This document shows positions 51,740 through 60,740 of a stretch of 64,000 nt of DNA, in pieces. The stretch's first letter is position 1; the number at the start of each line of letters is the position of its first letter. The position numbers and the translations under genes are program-made. Under the pieces are notes generated by a model. The model saw only the letters and a list, made by a program, of their open reading frames with translations. It was not told the DNA's origin and searched no databases. Where the stretch lies: the NCBI RefSeq assembly GCF_000189755.2, contig NZ_KI912183.1, positions 2,507,755 through 2,571,754 on the forward strand. Reading direction: 5' to 3'. This DNA comes from Desulfotomaculum nigrificans DSM 574. GTDB taxonomy: Bacteria > Bacillota > Desulfotomaculia > Desulfotomaculales > Desulfotomaculaceae.

Positions 51740-53116
51740 ATGAAACTTTGGGGCGGTCGCTTCCAGAAAACTACCGATCGTTTGGTGGAGGATTTTCATT
51801 CCTCCATTTCTTTTGATCAAAGGCTTTATAAACAAGACATTCAGGGCAGTATCGCCCACGCCACCATGCTCGGTAAAGTGGGGGTTATCTCCCCGGAGGA
51901 AGCCCGGCAGATTGTGCAGGGACTCAAGGAAATTCTGACTGAGATTGAACAGGGCCAGGTGGAGTTTGATGTGGCTGCCGAAGACATTCACATGAATGTG
52001 GAGCAGCTTTTAACTGCTAAAATCGGAGCGGTGGGTAAAAAACTACATACCGCCCGCAGTCGGAACGACCAGGTGGCGGTGGATATTAGAATGTACCTGA
52101 AGGATGAAATCAAAGTTATCCGGGGGCAGCTCAGGGAATTAATTGAAACCCTGCTGACCCTGGCGGAACAGCACCTGTCCACCGTTATGCCTGGTTATAC
52201 TCATATGCAGCGGGCCCAGCCCATTACCCTGGCCCACCATCTGTTGGCCTATGTGCAAATGTTCCTCCGGGATATGGAGCGGTTGGCGGATTGCTACAAA
52301 CGCACTGATGTCATGCCCCTGGGCTCCGGGGCTTTGGCCGGCACCACCTTTCCCCTGGACCGGGAGTACACCGCGGAACTACTGGGCTTTGCCGCGGTCA
52401 GTGACAATAGCCTGGATGCCGTCAGTGACCGGGATTTTGCAGTGGAATTTTGTGCTGCCGCCGCTTTGATTATGATGCACCTCAGCCGGTTCTGCGAAGA
52501 AATTATCCTCTGGGCCACCGGAGAATTTGCTTTTATTGAGTTGGATGACGCCTATAGCACCGGCTCCAGCATCATGCCCCAAAAGAAAAACCCCGATGTG
52601 GCCGAACTGGTACGGGGTAAAACCGGACGGGTGTACGGTGATTTAATGGGCTTATTAACCATGCTCAAGGGGTTGCCCCTGGCCTATAACAAGGACATGC
52701 AGGAGGACAAAGAGGCCCTCTTTGATGCCATAGATACCGTCAAAGGATGTTTAATGGTTTTCCGCCCCATGATTGCCACCATGACCGTGCGTAAGGAAAA
52801 CATGGCCAAAGCGGCCCGGGGTGGTTTTACCAATGCCACCGATGTGGCTGATTACCTGGCCAAAAAGGGTGTGCCCTTCCGGGAGGCCCATGAAATTGTG
52901 GGTAAAGCCGTCTTCTATTGCCTGCAGCATAATAAGACCTTGGAAGAGTTGACCATGGCAGAGTATAAACAACTTTCCCCGGCCTTTGCGGATGATATTT
53001 ATGACGCCATCAGTGTAGAATATTGTGCCGCGGCCAGAAAAGTCCGTGGCGGACCGGCACCCGAGGCTGTCAAACAGTCCATTGCCAGAACCAGAGAGAT
53101 GCTGCAGCAAATATAG
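51740..53116 (+). CDS. argH: Argininosuccinate lyase
   Basis: Cleaves argininosuccinate to arginine and fumarate. The 458-residue protein has the fumarase/lyase superfamily signature [20 protein letters not shown], plus [15 protein letters not shown] and [16 protein letters not shown]. It ends the arginine operon. Confidence 0.97.
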   Translation: MKLWGGRFQKTTDRLVEDFHSSISFDQRLYKQDIQGSIAHATMLGKVGVISPEEARQIVQGLKEILTEIEQGQVEFDVAAEDIHMNVEQLLTAKIGAVGKKLHTARSRNDQVAVDIRMYLKDEIKVIRGQLRELIETLLTLAEQHLSTVMPGYTHMQRAQPITLAHHLLAYVQMFLRDMERLADCYKRTDVMPLGSGALAGTTFPLDREYTAELLGFAAVSDNSLDAVSDRDFAVEFCAAAALIMMHLSRFCEEIILWATGEFAFIELDDAYSTGSSIMPQKKNPDVAELVRGKTGRVYGDLMGLLTMLKGLPLAYNKDMQEDKEALFDAIDTVKGCLMVFRPMIATMTVRKENMAKAARGGFTNATDVADYLAKKGVPFREAHEIVGKAVFYCLQHNKTLEELTMAEYKQLSPAFADDIYDAISVEYCAAARKVRGGPAPEAVKQSIARTREMLQQI

Positions 53117-53128
53117 AAAAACAATTTG

Positions 53129-53145
53129 CCCCGGGGTTCCCGGGG
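53129..53145 (+). terminator. Hairpin after argH
   Basis: CCCCGGG/CCCGGGG with a three-base loop lies 13 bases after argH. No T-tract follows, so termination is uncertain. Confidence 0.45.
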
Positions 53146-53190
53146 TACTAAAACAGCGATCCAATAACTAGTCAAATTTGTTTAAATATA

Positions 53191-53219
53191 TTCACAAAAC
53201 CTACCTACTGTTATATAAT
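53191..53219 (+). promoter_or_regulatory. Promoter of tnpA in the left end of the IS607-type element
   Basis: TTCACA (53191-53196), 17 bp, and a perfect TATAAT (53214-53219). Transcription would start close to 53226, leaving a very short leader before the Shine-Dalgarno, which supports the tnpA start at 53239. Confidence 0.6.
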
Positions 53220-53238
53220 AATGGCAAGAGGTGGGTTT

Positions 53239-53853
53239 ATGTATTCAATTCAAGAAGCAGCAAAACTACTGGGAGTATCAATATCAACCATGCGGAGGTG
53301 GGAAAAAGAAGGGAAGATTAAACCTATCAGAACACAGGGTGGACATAGGAGATATACCTTAGAGGAATTATCCCAAATAAAGCCCCTGCAATACGATACA
53401 AAACTAACCATAGCCTACTGCCGGGTGTCTTCCTCCGACCAAAAAGAAGATTTACAAAGACAGATAGAAAACGTATCACAGTATTGTACGGCCAAGGGAT
53501 ATTCCTTCAAGGTTATCACTGATATAGGCAGTGGTCTAAACTACAACAAAAAAGGGCTTAAAGAACTACTGCATCTGGTTCAATCAAACAAATTAGAACG
53601 GATTGTTATTAATTTTAAGGATAGGTTAATTCGCTTTGGCTACGAGATAATCGAGCAAATCTGCGAATTTCATGGTGTCACTATCGAGATTATCAATCAT
53701 ACCGAAGATAAAACATATGAGCAAGAATTAGTAGAAGATATATTATCAATAATCACAGTATTTAGCAGTAGATTATATGGCAGCAGAAGCCACAAGCAAA
53801 AAAAGATTCAAAAAGAGGCCGCAAAGTGGTTTAAAGAGAGTGATGCCATTTGA
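53239..53853 (+). CDS. tnpA: IS607-family serine recombinase transposase TnpA
   Basis: A 204-residue protein with a MerR-like winged-helix domain (EAAKLLGVSISTMRRWEKEG, then GGHRRYTLEEL) followed by a resolvase-type catalytic domain. The catalytic serine is Ser64 in AYCRVSSSDQKEDLQRQ. ATG 53239 (MYSIQEAAKL) lies 5 bases after AAGAGGTGG; an ATG at 53221 lies upstream of the expected transcript start. It appears intact. Confidence 0.92.
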   Translation: MYSIQEAAKLLGVSISTMRRWEKEGKIKPIRTQGGHRRYTLEELSQIKPLQYDTKLTIAYCRVSSSDQKEDLQRQIENVSQYCTAKGYSFKVITDIGSGLNYNKKGLKELLHLVQSNKLERIVINFKDRLIRFGYEIIEQICEFHGVTIEIINHTEDKTYEQELVEDILSIITVFSSRLYGSRSHKQKKIQKEAAKWFKESDAI

Positions 53854-55118
53854 TATTCAACCGAAAGATAAGGCTAATCGTAACAGACGAACAAGCAAGA
53901 ATACTAGACTCCCAATCCAAGAAATGCAACTGGCTGTACAACCAGCTTTTAGCTATAGCAAGAGATGACTATATTAACAATGGCAACAGTAAAAAACTCC
54001 TATCCGGCCGGAATTTAAGAAACCAGGTGCCAATACTAAAGCAAGATAACCCATTTCTTAAGACAGTCCATTCCTCACCTCTAAAAAATGTTGCCCTGCG
54101 GTTAAAGGATGCTTACATGCGGTCCTTTAAGCAGGGTAACGGCCTACCCAAATTCCGAGCGTGGAAAAAGAAGTGGTTTTCCCTTTTGTATGACGAACCA
54201 AACAAAGGCTTTAGAATTAACGGCCGAGAACTAAAACTAAGCCTTGGCACCAATAAAGAAGGCAAAAGGCTTTATATCACCCTGGCCCTGGAAGATACCC
54301 CGGCGTCCCCGGAGAGCACAATCAAAAACCTACGCATTACAAAAGATCATAAAGCCTATTATGCAGTCTTTTGTATTGAAAAGCCGGATAAAAAACCGGC
54401 TAAAAGATTAAAATGGATAGCCTTAGACCCAAACCACAAAAACCTGATGGTAGGTATTAACCAAGATGGTGTTAGTTATGAGTTTAAGAACTTGACTCAA
54501 ATTAAATACTGGGACAAAGTAATTGACCGGTTGAAATCGAAAAGGGATGTCTGTCTACGTAAAGCAAAGTTTATTGAAACCTACGAAGGCAGAGGCTATT
54601 GGCAGCCCAGTAAGCGTTGGCTGAGGATAAATAAGGCTTTGGATAAGGCCTATAATGCCCGGCGAGAACAGATTAAGCAGGGATTATATGCAATCGCTAA
54701 CCGGCTGGCCAAAACCTATGATTTAGTTCTTATGGGTGATTATACCCCCACCTTGGAAACAGCTAAATATGATAATATGCACCGTTCGATGCTAAACCGG
54801 ACAGCCATTGCTAAAGCCAGGAAAATTATTGCCTGGGTCATGGAGAAGTCCGGCAAGCATTTTAAAGAGGTAGCAGAGGAAGGAACCACTAAAACCTGTT
54901 CCTTCTGTGGCCATGAAGAAAAGAAGGACCCAACGGTGCGGGTCTTTACCTGCCCTAACTGTCAGACGACACTTAGCAGGGACATAAATAGTGCTATCAA
55001 TATAGCCAAAAAAGAAAATTTATTGCCGTGCCTCGGCTATGTGGAAGACTTAAGTCGTACCACGTACACTGTGGCCTGGGATTACACTAGGTGTGACCTG
55101 ATGGTGCAGATGAATTAA
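53850..55118 (+). CDS. tnpB: TnpB RNA-guided nuclease-type protein with altered RuvC-II site
   Basis: TnpB proteins are RNA-guided DNA nucleases related to Cas12. This 422-residue protein starts at TTG 53850, sharing TTGA with the tnpA stop. RuvC-I Asp193 (WIALDPNHKN), RuvC-III Asp378 (LSRDINSAINIA) and the zinc finger (Cys350, 353, 368, 371) are present. At RuvC-II, where most TnpBs have Glu-Asp, it has Gly296-Asp297 (LVLMGDYTP). Glu343 just before the zinc finger is a candidate replacement. Otherwise intact. Confidence 0.9.
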   Translation: MIFNRKIRLIVTDEQARILDSQSKKCNWLYNQLLAIARDDYINNGNSKKLLSGRNLRNQVPILKQDNPFLKTVHSSPLKNVALRLKDAYMRSFKQGNGLPKFRAWKKKWFSLLYDEPNKGFRINGRELKLSLGTNKEGKRLYITLALEDTPASPESTIKNLRITKDHKAYYAVFCIEKPDKKPAKRLKWIALDPNHKNLMVGINQDGVSYEFKNLTQIKYWDKVIDRLKSKRDVCLRKAKFIETYEGRGYWQPSKRWLRINKALDKAYNARREQIKQGLYAIANRLAKTYDLVLMGDYTPTLETAKYDNMHRSMLNRTAIAKARKIIAWVMEKSGKHFKEVAEEGTTKTCSFCGHEEKKDPTVRVFTCPNCQTTLSRDINSAINIAKKENLLPCLGYVEDLSRTTYTVAWDYTRCDLMVQMN

Positions 55119-55145
55119 ACAGAAACCGTGATAGGTTTCTGCCTG
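55020..55145 (+). ncRNA. Candidate omega RNA region at the tnpB 3' end
   Basis: TnpB guide RNAs usually come from the 3' end of tnpB and the element's right end. Here the C-terminal coding part is rich in short complementary pairs (CCAC/GTGG) and is followed by the 8-bp hairpin CAGAAACC/GGTTTCTG (55120-55141). Location is inferred from known elements; no consensus was checked. Confidence 0.35.
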
Positions 55146-55148
55146 GAT

Positions 55149-55241
55149 TTAGTTAGTTTTAAGTAAATTTAGGAAGGCGGTATCATAAAGTTCAACCAGT
55201 TTTTCCACTGCGTTCCAGGATAGTTTAAAAGGTGAATTCAC
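55149..55241 (-). CDS. Possible 30-residue small ORF or gene remnant
   Basis: On the minus strand a GTG at 55241, preceded by GGGGGAATGTTTA, opens a frame encoding NSPFKLSWNAVEKLVELYDT and a further ten residues. The sequence looks protein-like but matches nothing I know. It could be a remnant disrupted by the IS607-type element. Confidence 0.25.
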   Translation of the reverse strand: MNSPFKLSWNAVEKLVELYDTAFLNLLKTN

Positions 55242-55682
55242 TAAACATTCCCCCGAAGAAATAGTCTATAGTTTTATGCACACGAAATAGATTGTATCAT
55301 AGATTTGTCAATATGCAACACAAACGTATAAATATTCAACAAAAAACAGGACTTTTATTAAAATAAATTATTAGCCCAAAACAACCTTCATAACGGGTAT
55401 AAAGACAATGCCGATATCCATTTAAAAGAACCGTTACGGGATTAGTTTTAGAAAAGACTATTGGTGGTAAAAAGACAACTATAGAAACGGAATAATTAAA
55501 GCCAGAAGTTTACACAAGCTTCTAGCTTTACTCTTAATCTATGAAACTATGCCTGACCAAATTTATGGGCCAGGCACCCATAAAGTAGACATGGCGGTAG
55601 TATCCCGTTGTTGTATGAACAGTTAAACTAATAAGCCAGGTCTGACCCCTAAATACTTCAATACCTTCATACCTCGGATCCG
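55242..55682. other. AT-rich gap with REP-like fragments
   Basis: No gene is visible in this 440-bp stretch. It contains an AGAAG/CTTCT hairpin (55504-55523), a GCCTG..CAGGC pair (55551-55575) and CCAGGTCTGACCCC (55636-55649), similar to the palindromes often seen next to REP-type or decayed mobile elements. The rest is AT-rich and unassigned. Confidence 0.4.
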
Positions 55683-57416
55683 TTAATGCTTTATTCGCAT
55701 CAGTTCCTCCCTAAAGGCCGACTTTCTGTGGTATATTGCCAGAAGATTTGAAATGACTTCCCGAGCATGCTCTTTGCCGCCTGCTTTTACCAGCAGCCTG
55801 ATAAGGGAGCACACATCCTGGTATTTGCGCCTGTTGTTTGCCAATCTTGCTTCATTATAGATATGCTGAACAAAAATCCTGTACACCTCTTCAGGGAATA
55901 AGGGGAGCAGTTGCTTGTAAAAATTAACAATATAGGCAGGTTTACCCTTCACATAATCAAGCAGTCTCTCCATTTCCCTTTCCTCTATGAGTATGTCTGT
56001 GTAATTACGTACATATCCCTTCTGTTCACCAAGGGCTTTAATGATGCCTGGATATATTGCTGCCCATGCCTCTTTGGAATAAGTTGCTTTCAGTTTTTTA
56101 TAATAGTCAAAACTGCCGTCCAGGATAAACTCCATGGCTAGATTCCGTTGCTTCTCAAGCTGACCGGACAGCCTGTATGCTTCGTACCTAAATTCTTTCC
56201 ATTTACTGATAAGACCGGGCAGCCCTTTGTCATGCTGCTCGCCGTCCAGGGCTAACCTTTCAACTCGTCCATAATCCTTGCGGGATAAAGCCTCCCGGAT
56301 AGCCATTTCCCTGATAGAGGGAAACTTAATGTTTTTCTCCATAAAATCTTCGGCCTTGTCTTGACCTTCAAAATTCAGGATAAGTTGATAACGCATCATA
56401 ATTATCTTTTCCGCTTTGTACTGAGAACTCCATGAGCCATCAAGTTCAGTGAGGTATGAATCCAGTTGTTTTTCAAATGTCCTCCTCCGCTCCGGGGTAA
56501 CCGCAAGGGCGCAGCAAATTTCCAGCAGGTTTAGCTGCCAGTCGGGCCAACCGTCATAGATGTTGTTAGACGATTCTTCCAGCAGCCTTCTAAAAAAATG
56601 TTCAGATACTTCCCCGAGCAGTTCATTGTCTGCCAGTTCTGCAAGGGCCGTGATGGATTCATCAATAATGCCGCCAATAATTCCGTCAGAATCGTCGGCA
56701 GACTGCAGTAAAGGAACCATTTCATGAAGAAGGCATAGATAAATGTCCATTGCTCTTTCGTAATCACCATCGTCTGCCGCCTGTTCCGCCCTCTCAAGTA
56801 CCAATCTGGCTCCTTCGACAGCACCATAAACTTCCCCATATGGAATGAAACCGTGCCTGTCCTTGTGTTGCCTGATATAGCTCCGGATAAGTTTAATGCA
56901 GTTTTTACGTTCCTGCTCTGCATTAGATGCGTTAAATTCAAATTCAACCCTGTGGCCTATTTCATCGTATTCAAGCGACAAGGAAACCAGAAATTGGACT
57001 AGCTTGTCCTTGGATTGTGAGGAAAGAATTTTTGCAAATCGGTTATGAGGGGATTTTTGGGCTGGTGGGGATTTTTTCGTACCTTTAGCCGGGCTGGCCG
57101 GCACTTCAATTGTTGAATCGGTCTTTACACAATTAGGATCACTGTTCTGCATTTCTCTGAGGGCGTAGAATACGGCAGCCTCATGTTTGCAGTAAGGCCC
57201 TAGGTCATAGGGGCAGTCGCATTCCGAAAACAAAATCTCATTACAGTCGCTTAACTTAACCGTAACGGTATAGTCATCAGTCCCAGATACAACTGCTGTA
57301 TAGGTAGTTTCATCTTCCACTGTGATAGACTTTATACGGTTGTATTGGTAATAATATTCCCAGCCACGTCTGAGTATTCTGTCGTCTATATAGTTCTCAA
57401 AATCGGCCAGATTCAT
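55683..57416 (-). CDS. SWIM zinc-finger domain protein
   Basis: A 577-residue protein with an N-terminal SWIM motif CXCX7CXH (Cys66, Cys68, Cys76, His78 in CDCPYDLGPYCKH), a predicted DNA- or protein-binding zinc site. A charged linker (about 95-125) and a long helical region follow, with segments reminiscent of TPR-like repeats (EQAADDGDYERAMDIYLCLL). SWIM proteins often partner SNF2-type ATPases, but none is nearby. Function unknown. A promoter (57465-57493) and AAGGAG precede it. Confidence 0.85.
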   Translation of the reverse strand: MNLADFENYIDDRILRRGWEYYYQYNRIKSITVEDETTYTAVVSGTDDYTVTVKLSDCNEILFSECDCPYDLGPYCKHEAAVFYALREMQNSDPNCVKTDSTIEVPASPAKGTKKSPPAQKSPHNRFAKILSSQSKDKLVQFLVSLSLEYDEIGHRVEFEFNASNAEQERKNCIKLIRSYIRQHKDRHGFIPYGEVYGAVEGARLVLERAEQAADDGDYERAMDIYLCLLHEMVPLLQSADDSDGIIGGIIDESITALAELADNELLGEVSEHFFRRLLEESSNNIYDGWPDWQLNLLEICCALAVTPERRRTFEKQLDSYLTELDGSWSSQYKAEKIIMMRYQLILNFEGQDKAEDFMEKNIKFPSIREMAIREALSRKDYGRVERLALDGEQHDKGLPGLISKWKEFRYEAYRLSGQLEKQRNLAMEFILDGSFDYYKKLKATYSKEAWAAIYPGIIKALGEQKGYVRNYTDILIEEREMERLLDYVKGKPAYIVNFYKQLLPLFPEEVYRIFVQHIYNEARLANNRRKYQDVCSLIRLLVKAGGKEHAREVISNLLAIYHRKSAFREELMRIKH

Positions 57417-57464
57417 AATAGTATCAATCTCCTTACAAATTCACCCTTGAATATGATACTATAA

Positions 57465-57493
57465 ATTATGACTTATGTACCGTATTCTAACAA
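57465..57493 (-). promoter_or_regulatory. Promoter of the SWIM gene
   Basis: On the minus strand, TTGTTA (57493-57488), 17 bp, and CATAAT (57470-57465), about 50 bases before the start codon. Confidence 0.5.
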
Positions 57494-57521
57494 GGAATTT
57501 TAGTGAGAAATACAAAATTAG

Positions 57522-57662
57522 AGAGGAACGGGGCTTTATGGACACTTTTGTATTAGCTGGCTTGTCGGTGAAAGGAACAGTAAAACTAAAGAAGAACTCA
57601 ATGATGAAGAAATTCCTTTTCAGAAAAGAAAGGTCAGGATATGCTTGCGCCAGATAAGTTGA
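57522..57662 (+). pseudogene. Possible gene remnant before the YkgJ gene
   Basis: Between the SWIM promoter and the YkgJ gene an open frame without a clear start ends at TGA 57660 and encodes KTKEELNDEEIPFQKRKV near its end. A second frame from ATG 57538 yields 39 residues. Neither matches a family I recognise. I see them as remnants or chance frames. Confidence 0.25.
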
Positions 57663-58186
57663 AGGAAAAATTTAAAAAAGTTTCAAAGGAGAATTGGCTT
57701 TTCCGCACTTTTCTTAAGGGACAGGAACCTGACGAGTTGGACAGGCTTGTAAATGAAATGCATAAAGAATTATTTTCTAAAATGGACTGTGTAGCATGCT
57801 CAAATTGCTGCAAGACAATTGTTCCTGTATTAAAAAATGATGATATTCTAAGAATAGCCAATCATCTTGAACTATCAGCTGACGAATTTAAGAAAAATTA
57901 CTTGAAGGAAATGGACGGAAAATGGGTTATAGGTGCAAGGCCTTGTCCTTTTCTGAAAAAACAGGGATGTGAAATTTACGATTATAGACCCGAAAACTGC
58001 AAGGAATATCCTTACACCCATAAGAATGAAATCGTCTTCAGGCTTATCAACCTTGTTGAAAACTGTGAAGTCTGTCCTATTGTTTTTGAAATCTTTGAAA
58101 GGCTAAAAAAAATTTATAAGGATGAGTTTAAAGAATATAAACGTCAGATGGTTGCCTGCAACATAATAAGACCTTGGAAGAGTTGA
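57641..58186 (+). CDS. YkgJ family cysteine-cluster protein
   Basis: A 181-residue protein of the zinc- or iron-binding YkgJ family (UPF0153). Ligands include Cys50, Cys53, Cys56 and Cys57 (CVACSNCC), then Cys102, Cys110 and Cys120 (GARPCPFLKKQGCEIYDYRPENC) and Cys142/Cys145 (NCEVC). It is AT-rich relative to the flanking amino-acid operons. Substrate and role are unknown. It lies just before the first ilv promoter. Confidence 0.85.
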   Translation: MLAPDKLKEKFKKVSKENWLFRTFLKGQEPDELDRLVNEMHKELFSKMDCVACSNCCKTIVPVLKNDDILRIANHLELSADEFKKNYLKEMDGKWVIGARPCPFLKKQGCEIYDYRPENCKEYPYTHKNEIVFRLINLVENCEVCPIVFEIFERLKKIYKDEFKEYKRQMVACNIIRPWKS

Positions 58187-58208
58187 TCATGTTTTTGGTA
58201 AATTGTTA

Positions 58209-58237
58209 TTGACAGTAAGCAGTCATATATTTATACT
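58209..58237 (+). promoter_or_regulatory. First ilv promoter (P1)
   Basis: TTGACA (58209-58214), a 17-bp spacer and TATACT (58232-58237) followed by AGT. It leads into the first T-box. Confidence 0.75.
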
Positions 58238-58245
58238 AGTCTTAT

Positions 58246-58541
58246 CATAATTCCAAAACGGAACAGCGTTGAAAGGGACCGGGCATCTGGTACAGGGCCA
58301 CAGAGAGCCGGGTTAGGTGAAAGCCGGTGCTTGATGACAGATTGCCTACATCACCCTGGAGCTGCCTTTACGAAAGCAGGCTGCAAGTAGTCTAGGCCGG
58401 GTTTAAGGGACCCGTTACAAATCCGCACAGTACAGATGCTGTAGGTGTGCAAAAAGTGGCTCTCTGTTGAGCAATCAGGGTGGTACCGCGGAAGGATTAC
58501 CTCTCGTCCCTGGCAAGTTGCCGGGTGCGGGAGGTTTTTTG
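58246..58541 (+). promoter_or_regulatory. T-box leader 1 (specifier AUC, isoleucine)
   Basis: The T-box sequence AGGGTGGTACCGCGG is at 58477-58491, followed by a terminator stem (CCTCTCG..GGGAGG, about 58498-58534) and TTTTTT. In stem I, GGCATCTG (58282-58289) pairs with CAGATTGCC (58338-58346), and the triplet ATC at 58350-58352, followed by A, is the likely specifier for tRNA(Ile). Uncharged tRNA would block the terminator and allow readthrough. Confidence 0.88.
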
Positions 58542-58583
58542 TTGTACCCCTGAAAATTTAACCCGATCGTAACATAGAATTCC

Positions 58584-58612
58584 TTGACATTATTTGGCGA
58601 ACCAACTATACT
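58584..58612 (+). promoter_or_regulatory. Second ilv promoter (P2), between the T-boxes
   Basis: TTGACA (58584-58589), a 17-bp spacer and TATACT (58607-58612), identical in core elements to the first promoter. It lies downstream of the first T-box terminator. Confidence 0.75.
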
Positions 58613-58623
58613 TACTAGTAATT

Positions 58624-58927
58624 TATTTAGTAAACATAAGTAACAGCCATGATCGGGATAACAGTCTGAAACAGGGCCACAGAGAGCCGGGTTGGGTGGA
58701 AGCCGGTGCTGCTGGCAGGCTGGTCTCACCCGGGAGTTGCCCCCGTGAAAGTTTTACACACGAGTAATTGGGGCCGGGTTTCGGTAACCCGTTATCAAAA
58801 AGCACACGGGCAGCTAACTGTCTGTATCTGTGCATGAGTGGCTCTTTAATTAGAGCAATCAGGGTGGTACCGCGGAAGGATTAACCTCTCGTCCCTGGCT
58901 ATTTAAGGCCAGGGACGGGAGGTTTTA
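58624..58927 (+). promoter_or_regulatory. T-box leader 2 (specifier CUC, leucine likely)
   Basis: A second T-box with AGGGTGGTACCGCGG at 58861-58875 and a 15-bp terminator stem (58885-58899 with 58908-58922) plus TTTT. Aligned with leader 1, the specifier position reads CTC (58725-58727) followed by A, pointing to tRNA(Leu). GTC (58723-58725, valine) is the alternative if the loop is shifted. The ilvD Shine-Dalgarno follows directly. Confidence 0.86.
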
Positions 58928-58945
58928 TTTTTAGGAGGTATTAAA

Positions 58946-60607
58946 ATGCGTAGTGACACTATGAAGCAAGGCTTGGAAAGAGCCCCACACCGCAGTTTGT
59001 TCAGAGCCCTGGGCATGGTGGATGAGGAACTTAACCGGCCCATGATCGGGGTTGTTAATTCTTTTAATGAAATTGTGCCAGGCCATATGCACCTGAGGGA
59101 TATTGCCGAGGCGGTAAAAGCAGGGGTAAGAATGGCCGGTGGCACACCGGTGGAATTTCCCGCCATCGCCGTTTGTGACGGCATTGCCATGGGCCATACG
59201 GGCATGAGATATTCCCTGGCCAGCCGTGAATTAATTGCTGATTCCATTGAGACAATGGCCCAGGCCCATCCCTTTGATGGGTTAGTGCTGATTCCCAACT
59301 GTGATAAGGTTGTGCCGGGCATGTTAATGGCTGCCGCCAGGCTCAATATACCGGCAATCGTTGTTAGTGGCGGTCCCATGATGGCCGGTAAGCTGGGCGA
59401 CCGGGATGTGTCCTTCAGCAATATGTATGAGGCCGTAGGGGCGGTGCAGGTGGGCAGAATGACCCGGGAGGAATTGGTCGAACTGGAGGATAATGCTTGC
59501 CCCGGCTGTGGTTCCTGCGCAGGCCTGTTCACTGCCAACAGCATGAACTGTTTAGCCGAGGCACTGGGTATGGCCTTACCGGGTAACGGCACTATTCCGG
59601 CAGTATCCGCTGCCAGGCGTCGGCTGGCCAAGATGGCCGGCATGAGAGCAGTGGCTCTGGTACAGGAAAACCTGCGGCCCAGGGATATCTTAACGATGGA
59701 ATCATTCCGCAACGGTTTTACCGTGGATTTGGCTTTAGGCTGTTCCAGCAACACGGTACTGCACCTGCCGGCCATTGCCCACGAAGTCGGCATAGAACTT
59801 AACCTGGATCTGGTTAATGAATTAAGTAAAGTGACTCCCCATCTTTGTAAACTAAGTCCGGCGGGAGAATATCATATTCAGGACTTGTATGCTGCCGGTG
59901 GTATTCAGGCAGTAATGGCTGAACTATCCAAGAGGAATCTGATTTATCAAAACATTAAAACTGTCAGTGGTTTGACAGTTGGCCAATTATTAGAACAAGC
60001 TAAAGTAAAAAACCGTAATGTAATTCGCAGCGTGGAAGACCCCCACAGTCCGGTGGGCGGGCTGGCCGTTCTGCGGGGCAACCTGGCCCCCGACGGAGCA
60101 GTGGTGAAGCGGGCAGCGGTGGCCCCGGAAATGTTAAAACATACCGGTCCCGCCAGAGTTTTTGATGGCGAGGAAGCGGCCATTGAGGCCATCATGGGTG
60201 GGCAAATTAAGCCTGGCGACGTGGTGGTTATCCGCTACGAGGGTCCCAAAGGCGGCCCGGGTATGCGGGAAATGCTGGCTCCAACCTCGGCGTTGGCCGG
60301 CATGGGCTTGGATAAAGAAGTGGCCCTGCTAACCGATGGTCGTTTCTCCGGAGCTTCCCGGGGCGCTTCCATCGGCCATATTTCACCGGAAGCAGCAGAA
60401 GGTGGCCTCATCGCCTTAATTCAGGACGGTGATATTATTGAGATCGACATTCCCAACTACCGGTTGGAAGTTAAATTGGATCAAGCAGAAATTGACCGGC
60501 GGAGAGCCGGTTGGCAACCGCCGGAACCCAAGGTAACCACAGGCTACCTGGCCCGCTACGCCAAACAAGTATTATCAGCCGGCAAAGGAGCGGTGCTTAA
60601 GCTTTAG
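58946..60607 (+). CDS. ilvD: Dihydroxy-acid dehydratase
   Basis: Iron-sulfur dehydratase of valine, isoleucine and leucine synthesis. The 553-residue protein begins [19 protein letters not shown] and has the cluster-ligand motifs [13 protein letters not shown] and [11 protein letters not shown], and [15 protein letters not shown] 58946 is 7 bases after TTAGGAGGT. First gene of ilvD-ilvB-ilvN-ilvC. Confidence 0.97.
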   Translation: MRSDTMKQGLERAPHRSLFRALGMVDEELNRPMIGVVNSFNEIVPGHMHLRDIAEAVKAGVRMAGGTPVEFPAIAVCDGIAMGHTGMRYSLASRELIADSIETMAQAHPFDGLVLIPNCDKVVPGMLMAAARLNIPAIVVSGGPMMAGKLGDRDVSFSNMYEAVGAVQVGRMTREELVELEDNACPGCGSCAGLFTANSMNCLAEALGMALPGNGTIPAVSAARRRLAKMAGMRAVALVQENLRPRDILTMESFRNGFTVDLALGCSSNTVLHLPAIAHEVGIELNLDLVNELSKVTPHLCKLSPAGEYHIQDLYAAGGIQAVMAELSKRNLIYQNIKTVSGLTVGQLLEQAKVKNRNVIRSVEDPHSPVGGLAVLRGNLAPDGAVVKRAAVAPEMLKHTGPARVFDGEEAAIEAIMGGQIKPGDVVVIRYEGPKGGPGMREMLAPTSALAGMGLDKEVALLTDGRFSGASRGASIGHISPEAAEGGLIALIQDGDIIEIDIPNYRLEVKLDQAEIDRRRAGWQPPEPKVTTGYLARYAKQVLSAGKGAVLKL

Positions 60608-60721
60608 GGTAATGCTAATGGGTCGGCTGTTAGCTATTAGCCATTAGCTATTGGCTATTGTTTCTTACAAATAAAGCCAACAGCCAATAGCCAACAGCTG
60701 ACCCCAAAGAAATGCAGAATT
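60607..60721 (+). repeat. Intergenic repeat element between ilvD and ilvB (copy E)
   Basis: Left arm GGGTCGGCTG and heptads TTAGCTA, TTAGCCA, TTAGCTA, TTGGCTA (60630-60657); right arm AGCCAAC, AGCCAAT, AGCCAAC, AGCTGAC (60675-60702) then CCCCAAAGAAATGC. It can form a long hairpin in the ilv mRNA with no T-tract. Confidence 0.85.
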
Positions 60722-60740
60722 AGCGTAGGGGGTGTTCCTC

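Larger units (their letters stand above)
53191..55145 (+). mobile_element. IS607-type insertion sequence (ends approximate)
   Basis: A serine-recombinase tnpA and a tnpB overlapping by four bases form the IS607 arrangement. IS607 elements have no terminal inverted repeats or target duplications, so the ends cannot be placed from this copy. I put the left end at or before the tnpA promoter and the right end at or after the hairpin that follows tnpB. The element stands between argH and the SWIM gene. Confidence 0.75.

Noticed and set aside
53850-55118. TnpB as a fully nuclease-dead repressor
   Set aside because: Asp193, Asp378 and the zinc finger are intact and an alternative glutamate is available, and it is still paired with an intact tnpA, so inactivity is not shown.
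58246-58927. Tandem T-boxes on one transcript only
   Set aside because: A near-consensus promoter at 58584-58612 lies between them, so the second can act alone.
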